64,000 nucleotides of DNA from Cacajao melanocephalus (Eukaryota > Chordata > Mammalia > Primates > Pitheciidae). This document shows positions 35,569-49,014 of the stretch, piece after piece. The notes under the pieces are model-generated. The model saw only the letters and a program-made list of their open reading frames with translations. It made no database searches and was not told where the DNA came from. Every line of letters begins with the position of its first letter. The stretch's first letter is position 1. The DNA is taken from positions 1 through 64,000 of the forward strand of contig CAUYLG010062914.1 of NCBI GenBank assembly GCA_963573385.1. Direction: 5' to 3'. The position numbers were made by a program, and so were the translations under genes.

Positions 35569-38500
35569 GTTTTTTTTCAACATTTATTTTAGACTCAGAT
35601 GTTACATGTGCAGGTTTGTTACATGGGTATATTATGTGATGCCGATGTTTGGGATACAAATGATTCCATCACCCACATAGTGAGCATTGTACCCAACTGT
35701 TTTTCAACCGTTGTCCCTATGCCTCCTTCCCCATTCCTGTAGTCCCCAGTTTCTATTGTTGCCATCTTTATGTTGGTGAGTACCCAATATTTAGCTCCCA
35801 CTTAAAAGTGAGAACATGCATATTTGGTTTTTTGTTCCCACATTAATTCATTTAGGATAATGGCCTCTAGCTGCATCCATGTTGCAGCAAAGGACATGAT
35901 TTCATTCTTTTTCGTGGCTATGTAATATTCTGTGGCATATATGTAGGCCATTTTCTTTATCCAATCTACCATTAATGGGCACCTAGGTTGACTCCATGTC
36001 TTTGCTATTCTAAAAAGTGCTGCAATAAACATGTGTAGGCATGTGTCTTTTTTAGTAGAACTATTTATTTTCTTTTCGGATACATATATATCCTCCAATA
36101 GTACATATAGCTCCAGTAATGGGATTGCTGGGTTGAATGGTAGTTCTACTTTGAGCTTTTTGAGAAATCTCTTGACTACTTTCCACAGTAGCTGAGCTAA
36201 TTCACATTCCCATCAACAGTGTATAAGCATTCCCTTTTCTCCACAGCCTTGCCAGCATCTGTCATTTTTTGACTTTTTAATAATGGCCATTCCTACCAGT
36301 GTGAGATGGAATCTCATTATGGTTTTGATTTGGATTTCTCTGACAGTTATGTGGAGCATTTTTTTCATATGTTTGCTGACATGTGAGAAGACATATATTG
36401 TATGTCCTCTTGTGAGGAATGTCTGTCCATATCTTTTGCCTGTTTTTAATGGGGTTAGTTGGTTTTTGCCTGTTGAATTGTTGAAGTTCCTTATAGATTC
36501 AAGATATTAGACCTTTGCTGGATGCATAGTTTGAAAATATTTTCTCCCATTCTGTAGGTCACCTGTGTACTCCGTTGATAGTTTCTTTTGCTGTGGAGAA
36601 GCTCTTTAGTTTAATTAGGTCCCAATTGTGAATTTTTGTTTCTGTTGCAAGTGCTTTTGAGGACTTAGTCATAAATTGTTTCCCAAAACCAATGTCCAGA
36701 TTGGTGTTTCTTAGGTTTTCTTCTAGGATGCTTATAGTTTGAAGTCTTAAATTTAAGTCTTTAATCCATATTGTTTTAATTTTTGTATGTGATGAAAGGT
36801 AGGGGTCCAGTTTCATTTTCCTGCATATGACTAGCCAGATAGCCCAGACCATTTATGGAATAGGAAGTTCTTTCCCCATTGCTTGTTTTAGTTGCCTAAG
36901 GTCAGATGGCTGTAGGTATTTGGCTCTTTTTTTGTATGTGGCTCTATTCTGTTTCATTGTTCTATATGTCTGTTTTGTTGCTGTAGCCTTATAGTATAGT
37001 TTTACATTGGGTGATGTTATATTTTCAGCTTTGTTCTTTTTGCTTAGCATTCTTTTGGCTTCTCAAACTGTTTTTTGGCTCCATACAAACTGTAGAATAA
37101 TTTTTTCTAATTCTGTAAAAAATGACATTGGTTGTTTGATAGGAATAGTGTTGAATCTGTAGATTGCTTTAGGAAGTGTCACCATTTTAACAATATTGAT
37201 TCTTCCAATCCATGAACATGAAATGTTTTTCCATTTGTTTGTGTCATCTATGATTTCTTTGAGAAGTGTTTTGTAGTTCTCCCTGTAGAGATATTTCACC
37301 TACTTCGGTAAATGTACTCCTAGGTATTTTATTTTTTTGTAGCTATTGTAAATGAGGCTGCATTCTTGATTAGGCTCTCAGTTTGAATATTATTGGTATA
37401 TAGAGATGCTATGGAGTTTTTTATATTGATTTTGTATTGTGAAACTTTACTGAAGGTGTTTATCAGTTCCAGAAGCCTTTGGTGTAGTCTTTAGGGTTTT
37501 CTAGGCATAGAATCATACTTTCAGTGAAGAAAGATAGTTTGACTTCTTGTTTACCTATTTGGATACCTTTTATTTCCTTTTCTTGCTTGATTGGTGTGCT
37601 AGCACTTCCAGTACTACTATGTTGAATAGGAGTGGTAAGAATGGGCATTCTTGTCTTGTTCCAGTTCTCAATAGGAATGCTTCTGTTTTTGTTTGTTTGT
37701 TTTGTTTTTGGTCTGTTTAGTATGATGCTGGTTGTATATTTGCCATAGATGGCTCTTCTTATTTTCAGGTACATTGCTTCAATGCCTAGTTTGTTGAATT
37801 TTTTTTTTTGTAACAATTAAGGGATGTTGGATTTTATCGAAAGCTTTTTCTATCTCTATTGTGATGACCATGTATTTTTTGGTAGTTAATTCTCTTTATG
37901 TAATAAATCAAATTTATTGATTTGTGTATGTTGCATGAATTTATGCCCTAGAAATTAAGGCTACTTCGTCATGGTGAATTAACTTTTCAATACACTGCTG
38001 AATTTGATTTGCTAGTGTCTTGTTGAGGATTTTTGTGTCTATGTTGATCAGGAATATTGGCCTGCAGTTTGTTTTTTTCTTTGTGTCTTTGCCAGGTTTT
38101 GGTATCAGGTAAATGCTGTCTTCATAGAATGAGTTAGGAAGGAGTCCTTCCTCCTTTTATTGGAATAATTTCTGCAGAGTTGATACAAGTTCTTCTTTGT
38201 ATGTCTGGTAGAATTTTACTGTGAATCCATTTGCTGTGGAGTTTTCGTTGGTTGGTAGGTTTTTTATTACTGATTCATTTTTGGAACTTTATATTGGTCT
38301 GTTAAGGATTTCAGTATTTCTTTCTGGTTCAGTGTTGGTAGATTGTTTGTTTCTAGGAATTTATCCATTTCCTCTAGATTGTGTAGTTCATGTGTGTAGA
38401 TGTGTTCATAGTCATCTTTGAGAATCTTTTGTATTTCTGTGGGCTCAGTGGTAATGTCACCTTCATTGTTTCTGATTGTGCTTATTTGAATCTAACTGTT

Positions 38501-39205
38501 TTTGTTGTTAATCTAACTAGTGGTCTCTTGATCTTGTTTATTATTTTGAAGAATCCACTTTTGGTTTTGTTAAATTTTTTTGTATAGATTTTTGTGTCTC
38601 AGTTTCATTCAGTTCCATTCAGATTTTAGTTATTTCTTTCCTTTTGCTAGGGATTAATTTATTTATCTTTTTGTAAAGTTCTTGTAGGTGTGATGTTAAA
38701 TCATTAATTTGAGATCTTTCTAGCTTTTTAAGATGTGTATTTAGTGATATAATCTTTTGTCATAAGCTTTTCCTGCATTGTAGAGATTTTGGTATGTTGT
38801 ATCTCTTTTTTCATTTATTTCAACAAAATTTTAGAACATTTATTTCTTAATTTTATTGTTTACCCAAAAGTCATTTAGGAGCAGATTGTTATGAATTTCA
38901 TGTAATTCTGTGGTTTTCAGAGATCTTCTTGATATTGCTTTCTGTTTCATTCCACTGTGGTCTGAAAGTATTTCTATTTTTTTAAATTTATTGAAATTCA
39001 ATAAATTTTAATGGCTGAGCATGTGGTTGATCTTGGAGTATTTTCTGAGTGTAGATGTGAAGGATGTACATTCTATGGTTGCTGGGTGGAGTATTTTGTA
39101 GATGTCTATTAGGTATCATTTGTTGAATGTCATATTTAATTTTTTTAAAAAAATTTTTTTGTTAGTTTTCTGCCTCAATGATCTGTCTAACGCTGTCAGT
39201 GGGGT
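35569..39205 (-). mobile_element. L1 (primate-age), about 3.6 kb, broken ORF2
   Basis: Reverse-orientation LINE-1. From the 3' end (T run near 35570, 'gatgttacatgtgcaggtttgttacat') it passes the 3' UTR and the ORF2 C terminus and stops near 39205 inside ORF2. Minus-strand pieces with clear ORF2 similarity occur at 35802-36098, 36559-36852 ([11 protein letters not shown] region), 36853-37050 and 37063-37299 ([18 protein letters not shown]). They are interrupted by stops and frameshifts, so no retrotransposition-competent protein remains. The element is 5'-truncated, lacking the 5' UTR, ORF1 and the N-terminal endonuclease part. Confidence 0.93.
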
Positions 39206-39429
39206 TTCAGTTTGGTTGATGACTTCTTATACTTCTCTCTTTCTCCTTCTTTCTCTCTCACCACCTCATCCAATTGATTCATAATGCCTACATCTTCTAT
39301 TTTCTAATGAATTATTTAATTTAATTGCCTTTTCCTCTTTCCCAGTGTCTTTAAGTTCGCAATCCTGTCACTTCTAACCTATATTATTGTCTTTCTGCCT
39401 TCTCTGACCACATTCCCATGTACTCTTCT
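39206..39429. other. Non-coding with pyrimidine-rich tract
   Basis: CT-rich stretch at about 39230-39270 just beyond the L1 truncation point. Confidence 0.45.
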
Positions 39430-39760
39430 CTTTGCTTTGGTGATTTTCCTAACATACATATCTGATTATGCTACTTCTCTGTTTAAACTCCTTCAATAGT
39501 TCTGTAGAGCTTTCAGGACAGCTAAACTCTACCTTGCTGCATAAAGCACCTGATGATTTGAACTCTGATTATCTGTCTACCTCACACCCCTACCTCATCC
39601 GTTGCATGCAGTGCCCCAGATAGGCTACTAGGTCACATCTTGCTATCTTTATATATGCTGTTCTCTATCAGCCTCGACATGTGCTTCACAACTCAGCTCA
39701 TGCTATCTTCTGCAGAAAGCTTTTAGATGATATACCCCAGCTATATAGTTAAGACTTCAA
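39430..39760 (+). mobile_element. L2 LINE fragment
   Basis: 'tctgattatgctacttctctgtttaaactccttcaatag', 'caggacagctaaactctacc' and 'cacctgatgatttgaac' follow the order of the L2 3' region. The copy is diverged. Confidence 0.65.
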
Positions 39761-41219
39761 TTTTTCTTTGTTTCTTCAATATTTTTCCAATTTATCTCTT
39801 TACCACATCTATGATGTCAGGCTTTTTTTCTTCTATATCAGTTATTTATTAAAATATTAGATTGCTTTTTTATGATGTCCTTTTCCTGTCTCTATTCTTT
39901 GTCTTTATGCATATATTAATATGTGTCTATTGGGACCGAGTTCTGGCTTAGTCTTTTCTATGTCCCTATTTTATTTCTCTACATATTTTCCACATGATTT
40001 TTTTTATAAAGGAGGAAATATTTCATAAAAGACCTTTTAATTCCACTTTCTTAATAACACCAGCCTAAGAAAAATCAGGACAAACACATTGAACTTTTCC
40101 ACTAAATTCTTTTAAATGAGTCTTGTTTTGCTGATACTGTTCTCAGCAGTTAAAGGTTTAGTTGTATCAAAGATTAATATACTTTATTGGTGCATAATCT
40201 TCAAAGAGAGTCTTAACGTCTCCAAACCAGAGAGCTAGCACAGGCATAGGTCAGAAGTCCAGAGTGTACTCATGACTTATTGTAAAGTAAAAGTTTCTAT
40301 TTGTCAATGATAAGACAAGTAGAATAAGATCAGCCCCATTCATAAATTTGGTCTGGGTCAGATGTAATTCATAGATAAAAACCAATAGATGTGTGAATTG
40401 CAATTGTTAGTGGCCTTGAACTACCCCACCTTGAATCCAGGGAAATCAATGTGCCTTTGTTCAGCAGTGACTGTCTGAAAGGACCATAAATCAGGAGCTT
40501 CTATAGAACCCTTTTATTGTCAAGGTAATGGCAAAGAAAAATGATAGCAGTTATTCCATTTACAGAGTTTAGCGTTTTTTCTTCTTCCTGATTGCTGTTT
40601 CTTCCAGTTTTCTTTTTTTTCTTTTTGTATCTGAATAATCAGAGCATGTAGCTTTTGAATTTTTTCCTAGAGAAATGTGTGATACAAAACAGCATAAAAT
40701 TCTCAGTTAGAAGAATGTCTTAAATAATTTTATTTGTTGAAACTCTTATGGCTATGCTATATTTTGAACAGGCGAACCAAGTGGTCATCCAAAATTAGAG
40801 TTTTACACTTTTACTCTAAGCCACCTTTTCTAATTTCATATCATAATTATATATCAGACCAAGGCCATTATACATACTATCCATATGACTGAAATTTGTT
40901 CATTTTCCCCTATAAAAAGTGATTAGTAGCAATAGATTGCTGATAGTAACGTTATGATAGTTTAAGCGCCATAAATATGGTTCTATATAGTCATGATGCC
41001 CTGGCATTTTGGTATATTGTGGTCTGTTGTGTCTTGCCAGAAATTTGTTACTAATATTTCTCAAGTAGCAAATATTGTGAGTTTCTGTTTTATAAATTAG
41101 ACTAGATTTGCAGTGATCTTTATGATGATGCTGTTACTGCTGCTTAATTTCTTTAGTGGTAGAGATAGTATTGCTAGAGCCATTTGTCCTAGGTATGTTA
41201 GCTAAATGCTAATAATTGT
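39761..41219. other. Non-coding, nothing assigned
   Basis: AT-rich; no exon or repeat recognised. Confidence 0.45.
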
Positions 41220-41660
41220 TCAATATCTATTCTCTTCCTTTTCCTTAGTAAAAGAAGACCAAATTTTCAGGTAGGTGGTTAGAATGAAGACTGCATTTTC
41301 CTATCACTCTTGTAGATAGGTGCAGCCATTTCCTATGTTCTGGTCAATGGAATGAAGGTAGAAATAATGTGCAGCTTATAGAAAGTGCCTCCAAAGGGAA
41401 TGGCTTTCTACTCTTTATTCTTTCCTTTTTCTAAATTACTGAAATACCGATATGATGGCTGAGGCTCCAGCAGCCATGTTAGACCTTGGGAAAGGAAGTC
41501 ACATAAGAAAAGGAACAGGGTCTCTTATTCCGTGGAGCCTCATAGCCGCCCAACTGCTGTACTTAACAGATGTGAGAGAGAACTAAGTATCTAACTAACT
41601 TAAGCTTCAGCTATATCTTTTCTTCTGAACCAGATTCTCATTATTACAAAATACAAACAA
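41220..41660 (+). mobile_element. MLT1-like (MaLR) LTR remnant
   Basis: Same layout as the element at 4700-5190: 'ttctggtcaatggaatgaaggtagaaataatgtgcag', then 'gatggctgaggctccagcagccatgttagacc'. The 3' end is degraded. Confidence 0.5.
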
Positions 41661-43039
41661 AATAAAGATTGAGAACTGATGCTGAGGATTCCGTGTTTCC
41701 TAAATTCCAGACCAACATTTCTGAATGCTGAACTTTTCCAGGTGGGTGATCTGCAGATCCTTCAAATCTGAATTTGCCAAATTCAGCTCAATAGCTTACC
41801 ATGAAAATTTTCTCCTCTAGTGTTTTTTAAAATTTTTGTTATTCCAAATGAAAGCCTTAAAAACATCTTTAGTTCCTACCCTTTTCTCACCAATTATGCA
41901 GGTGAAACCGGCACAGTTAAGAATTTCTTCTGAAATGGTCTTACAAAATCAGAATACAATCTTAAGTTTCTTGATGAGTGTCTGTAGAAAATTAGATGTG
42001 TTTATCAACCTGTGCCAAGTTGTTCCGTTCCTTGCTCTTTGTATACCTATCCCATCTTTTACACATCATTAATTATTAATTCTGCCTTTTCAGAGTTGCC
42101 ATTTAAAACTTTAATTCAACTTCTGGAGAACTGATTGCATTTTGTGCAAGGTGTAATCCCACTTTCAGAAACTGCAGATGAATTATATGAAAATTCTTTA
42201 AAAATGTATAGACTATGTGCATCTAAATTGTTCCTAATATATTTCATATTCTTTTGATGCCATTCTGAAAGTGAAACTATAATTAATCTTTTATTATCAA
42301 TAATAAACATTTAAAAAGTGTTGCATCTGTAGTTTGAAATATTGAAGTGCACAAAATTTTCTTTCCTAGAAAGTGATGCTTAAAGAAATGTTAGTCGTTT
42401 GGCATAGGTCTAATTCTGAATAATGATTGTAATTGACAACTATCACTATCTACGCATTATCTTCTAAATGGCCTTCAGGAATGATGAGAAACTGACACAT
42501 TATAAGTATTTCCTGCTGTACATGGATTTTGAACTTGAATTCCCAGCCTTGTGTGCATCTAGATATGGGCACGTGACCCAAGCCCCACCAGTCAGATGAA
42601 CCTGATTGAAACTTCAGCTCAAAAGCATCCAGTATGAAGCAGCAGTGAAGTTTGCATTTTCCTGATGCAAGTGTTGGCAGAGGTATTTGGCTTTAGGGCG
42701 GGGCAATGATTTATGCAAAAGTTCCTAATGAAAAAGTGGCGTTGTTGTGGGTTGTAGTGATATAATCAGAGATGCATTCCAGCATGCAGTACTCAGAGGC
42801 AGCTGTGGTAGCTGTAGTTTTCTCATCAGCCTGTCTCGGTCATGTTCCTGGAAACACATCCATATGCTTATTGTTATATTCCTCAGAAAGGTTCTGAGAA
42901 ATACAAATCGTCATTGTTTATTTACTTATATTTTAAAATCAAATTTTGGATTTATTCATGTATTCCAGTTTATCCTAAGATGATGATATATGCCTCAGTA
43001 TTGATTTTGCTAAGTTTAACTTTGATAAATATATCACAT
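41661..43039. other. Non-coding, mostly unassigned
   Basis: A segment near 42545-42610 ('gatatgggcacgtgacccaagc') resembles an old LTR-type repeat, but the match is too weak to delimit. Confidence 0.4.
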
Positions 43040-44090
43040 ACATATTTTTATTAAGGTATAATTGACATCCAATAAATTGTACTTATAAAGTATTTAATTT
43101 GATGCACTTTTACATATGTATACATCTGTGAAACTGTTGCCAGAATCAAGGTAGTTAATACATCCATCACACCCAACGTTTCTTTATTTTAAGTTCTGAG
43201 ATACTTGTGCAGAACGTGCAGGTTTGTTACATAGGTATATATGTGCCATGGTGATTTGCTGCATGTATCAACCTGTCATCTAGGTTTTAAGCCCCGCATG
43301 CATTAGGTATTGATCTTAACGCTCTCCCTCCCCTTGTCCCTCAAACCTCAACAAGCCCTGGTGTGTGATGTTTCCCTCCCTGTGTCGATGTGTTCTCATT
43401 GTTCAACTCCCCCTTATAAGTGAAAATTCAAGGTTTCTTAATGCCTTTTTTGTTATTTCTTTTTGCCTACCCTTTCTGTCTCTAGTTGACTCTTGATCTA
43501 CTTCTGTCACTATAGATTAGTTTGAATTCTAAAATTTTATATAAATGGAATCATAGAGTACGGATTATTTTTTGTCTGGCTTCTTTCACCAAACATAATT
43601 ATTTTGAGGTTCCACCATGTTGTTGTGTTTGGAAATCAGTAGTTCATTTCTTTTCATAGCTGAGTATTCCATGGTATGAATGTGCTACAATATTTTTTAC
43701 TCACTCACCTGTACAAATATCAGAATATTTGGGTTTGTTTCTAGCTACTACAAAATAAAGCTGCTAAGAGCATTAGTGTGCACACCTTTTATGGGCGTGT
43801 GTTGTTATTTCTCTTGTGGGGGAAGAAAGGGGATGCAGTGGGTGGTTGTGTGGTGAGCGTATGTTAGTCTTTTTATGAAGCTTCGAAATTGTTTACCAAA
43901 GTAGTTGTAACATTTTGTATTCCCACCAGCAGTGTACAAGAGTTCCAATCCTTTGAAGACCTCACTAACATTTGCTATGGCCAGTCTTTTAAATTGCAAC
44001 CATTCCTATATGTAGGTAGGTAGTATCATCTTATGGTAGTTATAACTTGCAATTCTCTAATGGCTAATTTTTTTTTGAAAGATTTCCTTG
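43040..44090 (-). mobile_element. Old L1 (L1M class) fragment, split
   Basis: Reverse-orientation ancient L1: 'ttattaaggtataattgacatccaataaattg' on the left; then, after a younger L1, 'tataaatggaatcatagagta', 'tttcatagctgagtattccatgg', 'ctactacaaaataaagctgc' and 'cattcccaccagcagtgtac'-like sequence near 43918. The halves fit together across the nested insertion. Confidence 0.8.
43180..43445 (-). mobile_element. L1 3' end (primate-age) nested in L1M
   Basis: Reverse-orientation L1P 3' UTR: TTATTTTAAGTTCTGAGATA, 'gtgcaggtttgttacataggtatat', 'caacctgtcatctaggttttaag' and 'gtgttctcattgttcaactcc'. About 265 bases, 5'-truncated. Confidence 0.85.
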
Positions 44091-46015
44091 TAACAGAATT
44101 CTAGATTGACAGTTTTTTTTTCTAGTAGTTTAAATATGTTTAATTATCCTTAATCCTTAATCATCCTTTTATCCTCATCTTTTTTCTTTCTATATATTTC
44201 CTTTCTTCTCTGTTTTCAAGATTTTTCTCTTTATTAATGTTTTTGGGCAATTTGATAATAATATTCCTTGGCATAGTTTTCTTCATGCCTCTTGTGCTTT
44301 AGGATCATTGAGCTGGTTTCTACTATTGGGTTACAGTTTTTATCAAATTTAGATTTTAACCACTGTTTTTCACATGGTTTTCTGTTCCCTAATTCCTCCT
44401 TCTTGGGGACTCATATAGTGGACCACTTGAAGTTGTCTGACGGCTTACTACTGCTTTGTAAATTTTTTTTTAACAAAAGTTCTTTTTGTTTTCATGTTTC
44501 ATTTTACTGAGTTTCCATTGCTATGTGTTTGAGTTCACTGCTTTTTTCTTCTGCAGTATATACTTTGGAGTTAATCCCATCCAGTAGATGTTTAATATCA
44601 CAGACATTGTAGTTTTTATCTACATAAGTTCAACGCTTGTTTTTATAAATATGACTCTACTTAACTGTTTGAACATATGGAATTGAGTCATAATAACTAC
44701 TTTAATTTCCTTGTCAATTCTACAATTTGGGTGAGTTCTGAGTTAGTTTTGACTGACTTATTTTACTCCACATTATGAATCATATTTCTTGCCTCTTTGC
44801 ATGCCTGGTAATTTTTTATTGGATTTCAGACACTGTGATTTATTTGATGCTAGAGGTTTTTGTTTTATTATAAATATCCTTGAGCTTTGTTCTAGGACAT
44901 AGCAAAGCTACTTGTTAACAGTTTGAATCTTTTGGATCTTGCTCTTATGACTTAATAGGTGGAATCAGACGCGTATATAGACTACGGCTAATTATTTCCC
45001 ACTATTGAAGCAAGGCTTTTCTGACTCTAATACTCTGTGAATTATGAGATCTTTTAGTCTTTCTGTTCACTCTGATCTTTTTGGGGTGGTTCTTTTCCTA
45101 GACTTGGGTAACTTCTTCACATGCAAGTGTTGAATACTTCAGGGAGACCATCTGCAGATCACCAAAGTTCTTAATATATTCTGCATACAAGTCTTTACCA
45201 GAAATATGATTATAAATATTTTCTGCCAGTCTGTGTTTTATGTTTTCATGTTCTTAACAATTCATTTGAAGTCAATTTTTAAGTTTTGATAAAGTTCAAT
45301 TCATCATTCTTATATTTTAAGGATCAAGCTTTGGCATAGCTAAGTGTTATTTTAAGAAATTCTTTTTTAACTTTAGCCAGAGTGGATTTTGTTGTTTGCA
45401 AGTCAGAAATATGACTGGTATGATAATTAAAGAAAAAGGACAAGAGAATTACATTTTCATTCCATAAATTTTGAATCTAAAATGTGAGTGAGATACTCTG
45501 GAAACATAACAATTTATTCTGGACTCATAGTTTCTGTTGCTCGCCTTTGCTTCTGTCAACCAGATGGTGCTATTGGACTAGCTACAAAGTAACATCCTTA
45601 TCTGAATGGTTGAGGTTGTATTGATGTAAAAAAATCTCCAGAGATAATAATGGACAATTGCTATCACTTCTTGGGTTCATGGACTTCACCACCATCTTGT
45701 ATAATTAGAAGGAGCATACCATCATCTTGGTGAGACCTCAAATATAAAAAAGAATACCCCCAAATTAAAACATCTTATGATAAATCCATTATTTGGTTTT
45801 GGGTTCTTATAAGAAGGTGAAAGTGCTCTGTTGTATTGGAAATCCTTTGATTGTGAAAAATGTTCTGACAGATAGAGCTCAATAATTAAATTAAGTGAAA
45901 AAACTATATTAATCCACAATTAAGGTAGCTGATCCATTATTTATTGTAAACAACTTAAAATTACCGTGGAATTCAAACATCTGAGCAAATTCTGGTGAAA
46001 TAAGAAATAACTGAA
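44091..46015. other. Non-coding; part resembles an unassigned common repeat
   Basis: 44200-45000 is T-rich on the plus strand, and 'tctttgcatgcctggtaattttttattggatttcagacactgtg' (about 44795-44838) matches a repeat pattern I have seen often but cannot name. The rest is unassigned. Confidence 0.35.
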
Positions 46016-46023
46016 TTAGAAAA

Positions 46024-46155
46024 TGGGAGATCCAGGTTAAAGTCCTGGCCCTAACACTAACTAGCTGTGAGATACTGGGCAATTATCTGTTCTTATCTGA
46101 GCTTCTATTTTGTCATCTGTAAAATAAGCATGGACTAGGTAATATTCTTTATGTT
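46024..46155 (+). repeat. MIR SINE
   Basis: 'tccaggttaaagtcctggcc', 'actaactagctgtgagatactgggcaa' and 'tctattttgtcatctgtaaaataagc' match the MIR consensus in order. Confidence 0.8.
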
Positions 46156-46315
46156 TCTTTTAGATCTCACTGTCAGTATGGAGAACCAACTGGAAACACC
46201 TTCTCTGCCTTAAACCAGCAAACTATTTTAGGACAGAGTGAGTAGTTGGTTGCTAACTACTGTGGGGGATACAGGAGAAGGAAGAACGTAAAAAGGTAAG
46301 TTGGTTGTGGTGTTT

Positions 46316-46715
46316 GCATACTTTATTATTTTAATTTTTTTGTATAAATTTAAGAGACACAAGTGCAGTTTTGTTCCATGGATATATTGCATAATGATGA
46401 AGTCTGGGTTTTAGTGTAACCATCACCTACGTAATGTACATTATACCTGTTAAACAATGTCTCCTCTCTCACCTCCTTCCTACTCTGCCACCTTTCTGAG
46501 TCTCCAGTCTTTTATTCCACACTCTATGTCTATGTGTACACATTATTTAGCTCCCACTTGTAAATGAGGACATGAGGTCTTTGATTTTCTGTGTCTGAGT
46601 TGTTTCACTTAAGACAATGGCCCTCAGTCCCATCCATGATACTGCAAAAGGCATTATTTCATTCTTTTTATGGCTGAATAGTATTCCATGGTATATTTTC
46701 TTTATCCAATAACCC
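46316..46715 (-). mobile_element. L1 3' end (L1PB/L1MA-age)
   Basis: Reverse-orientation L1 3' UTR plus the ORF2 tail: 'tataaatttaagagacacaagtgcag', 'ttatttagctcccacttgtaaatgagg', 'ggctgaatagtattccatggtatat'. Divergence suggests an older primate or pre-primate subfamily. Confidence 0.85.
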
Positions 46716-48781
46716 AAAGAAAGAATGCTCATGTAGGCACATATAAAGTGCTTGGCATTATTTCCTGCAGTGGGTGTGCCTGAAGGTGAGGCAGAGATGG
46801 ACTGGAAAGATTGATGTTTCTTTGACCAGCAATGCTGACCCTTTGCTCTTTACCAGAGGCAATAACCTCATTGTGCAAATCAAATATGTGCTTTGTGGAG
46901 GGTACCTGAGGTCAAGAGCTAGCTGTATAGATGACTATGAGGGAAATGCAGTCTGCATTCTATGATAGTCATTATCTTTTGTATATTCCCGAAAGTTTTG
47001 GTATACCATATTAAGAAAACAGCATATACAAAAGCACCTGCCAGAACAGCTGTCAGAAGGCAGGAACCCAACGAACATTACTTCCCTTCTCCCGGCTTTC
47101 CCATGCCTTCCTTCTAACATGTACTATGCCCTTTATCTTTTATAAACCTCTGGAGGCCTCTCATGGGTCTCTGACCATTCAGGGTTCTCAGTTTAAGTCT
47201 ACCTCAGGCTTTGATTTTTTTCTATAGTTTTGCTTTTATAAAAATTTATTGACTGTATATATTTTTCCTTCTTGGGCCTACATAATATCTAGCTAGTGTA
47301 ACCAAAGGGCAATTTATTTAGAAACAAGGTATTAAATTAATTTATTGAATGCTTTCTGTATGCTAGTTAATATTATAGTGATGAGGATATACTAGGAAAC
47401 AAGACTAATCAAAGTACCTGTCTACATGGAGCTTACACTTGAAATATTCAAAAAGAGGACTATAAATAAGCAGTGGATATTTTACTTTTGTGTCCCCAAA
47501 TATATTTATCTGTTTCCTTATTTTATGGTTTCTGTACTCCAATATTTCTAAGAGGAATTGTCATCCTTATTTGATTGGAATCTTAGTGGGACTGTACCTA
47601 AAATTACTCCAATCTCCCTTAGCCAATTCATGGATATACTGGACCATGCTGGATCAGTGATTTTCTCTGTTAGGTTGAGTAACAAGAAAATGATTGGAGT
47701 GAATTCAGCTCAAAGATGGCACTCTGACAAGGCCATCGACTCCTGTTTCCTAGAATCTCAGAGCTTCAGTAGTTCTTTTTGGTTCTAAGGCTTTATTTTT
47801 TGGCTGTTCTTCCTGTGCAAAACCTCCTTCAGTATTTCTTATTTAAGTTGCTGAGTGCACTTTTGTGTTGCTTGGAACCAAGTAGTCCTAACTTATACCA
47901 AATCTGGTAAAGTAAAAAGTATCAGTTTTCAAAAATCTTTATTTATTCAAATTCAACTCTCAGGTCTCATCCACTGAACAGGCAGGAAATTAAATCTAAT
48001 TTTTATTGGAAGGGGATCCTCGTTTCTTGTAATGATAAGAACTAAGGAGTCTCCTGTCATCATCAGTCATTTTTCTACTTGGGTCATTATTGAGATACCT
48101 ATTATCCCAGCTTCTGTGCCATACCGAGGACAAGGAAATCTTTGGTAGGGCTGAGTATCCCTGAGTTAGGCTTCAGCTTCTACAGGCACACCATGTAAAA
48201 CTTAGTATATTTAAGCAGATATAATTTCTCTGAAACTTTGTACTGTCCAGTTAATTATTCTGCTGGGAAACCTCCCTCAGACAGTTAACTTATCTGAGAC
48301 ACTATGTTATCTTTTCGGAACAGGGCAAACTATCATTTTCATTCTGTCTTGTTCACTCATCTGTCCTTTCTAAGTTACTCTGGATTTGTGTACTGAACTC
48401 AAGGGAACAATTAATTTATTCATTCACTTAGCATACATTTATGAATTTTTGCATGTCTTCCAGGTCCTGCATGAGGCTTTGGAATTATAAAGAACTTCTT
48501 ATGGCTTCTGCCTAACTATGACTCACAGTTAGGCTGGGGAAGGTAAAAGGTTAGTGAGCTGGTGGCTAAATAATCAAATAATTGTAGCAGTGATAAGGGA
48601 CACAATAGAGGTCTAAAAACAGGAATAATGGGAGTACAGAGGAAGCTCCTGAGTCTGTTTGGAGATGTCATACAGTGATGGCTTGCAGGAGAGGATATCT
48701 GGGCTGAGCCTTAGGAAACAAGTAGAAATTTGCTTAATATACAGGTGGAGTAGGAGTAGTACATTCCAAGTGAAGTAAAAT
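46716..48781. other. Non-coding, mostly unassigned
   Basis: Weak ancient-repeat signatures occur at about 47335-47450 ('tctgtatgctagttaatatta', 'tacatggagcttacacttg') and 48450-48740 ('ttccaggtcctgcatgagg', 'gggctgagccttaggaaac'). They look like the same unnamed ancient class as 19250-19850. No exon was found. Confidence 0.4.
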
Positions 48782-48890
48782 GGAGAGAGAGAGGAGAGAG
48801 AGAGAGAGAAACAAAGAAGGAGAAGGAGGAGCAGGAGTAGGAGAAAGAGAAAGACAAGGACGAGGGTGGGAAAGGGAGACTGGATGGGAG
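48782..48890. repeat. GA-rich low-complexity tract
   Basis: GAGAGAGAGAGGAGAGAGAG followed by AAGGAGAAGGAGGAGCAGGA and similar purine runs. The serine/proline/leucine-rich minus-strand frames here come from this tract. Confidence 0.88.
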
Positions 48891-49014
48891 AAAAGAATGG
48901 CATGTACTAGAAAATGCAGGTAGTCCCACATGACTGGTATGACCTCAATGAGGAGTCCACTGGGGAACTTATGGGAGATGAGCATGGAAAGGGATGAAGT
49001 GTGGTGGGTAAAGG

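Noticed and set aside
35802..37816. A series of minus-strand open frames that look like protein-coding exons
   Set aside because: They are pieces of L1 ORF2 separated by frameshifts and stops in one continuous element, not spliced exons.
48613..48985. Overlapping minus-strand frames rich in Ser, Leu and Pro that look like membrane segments
   Set aside because: They come from the GA-rich tract read on the other strand in three frames.
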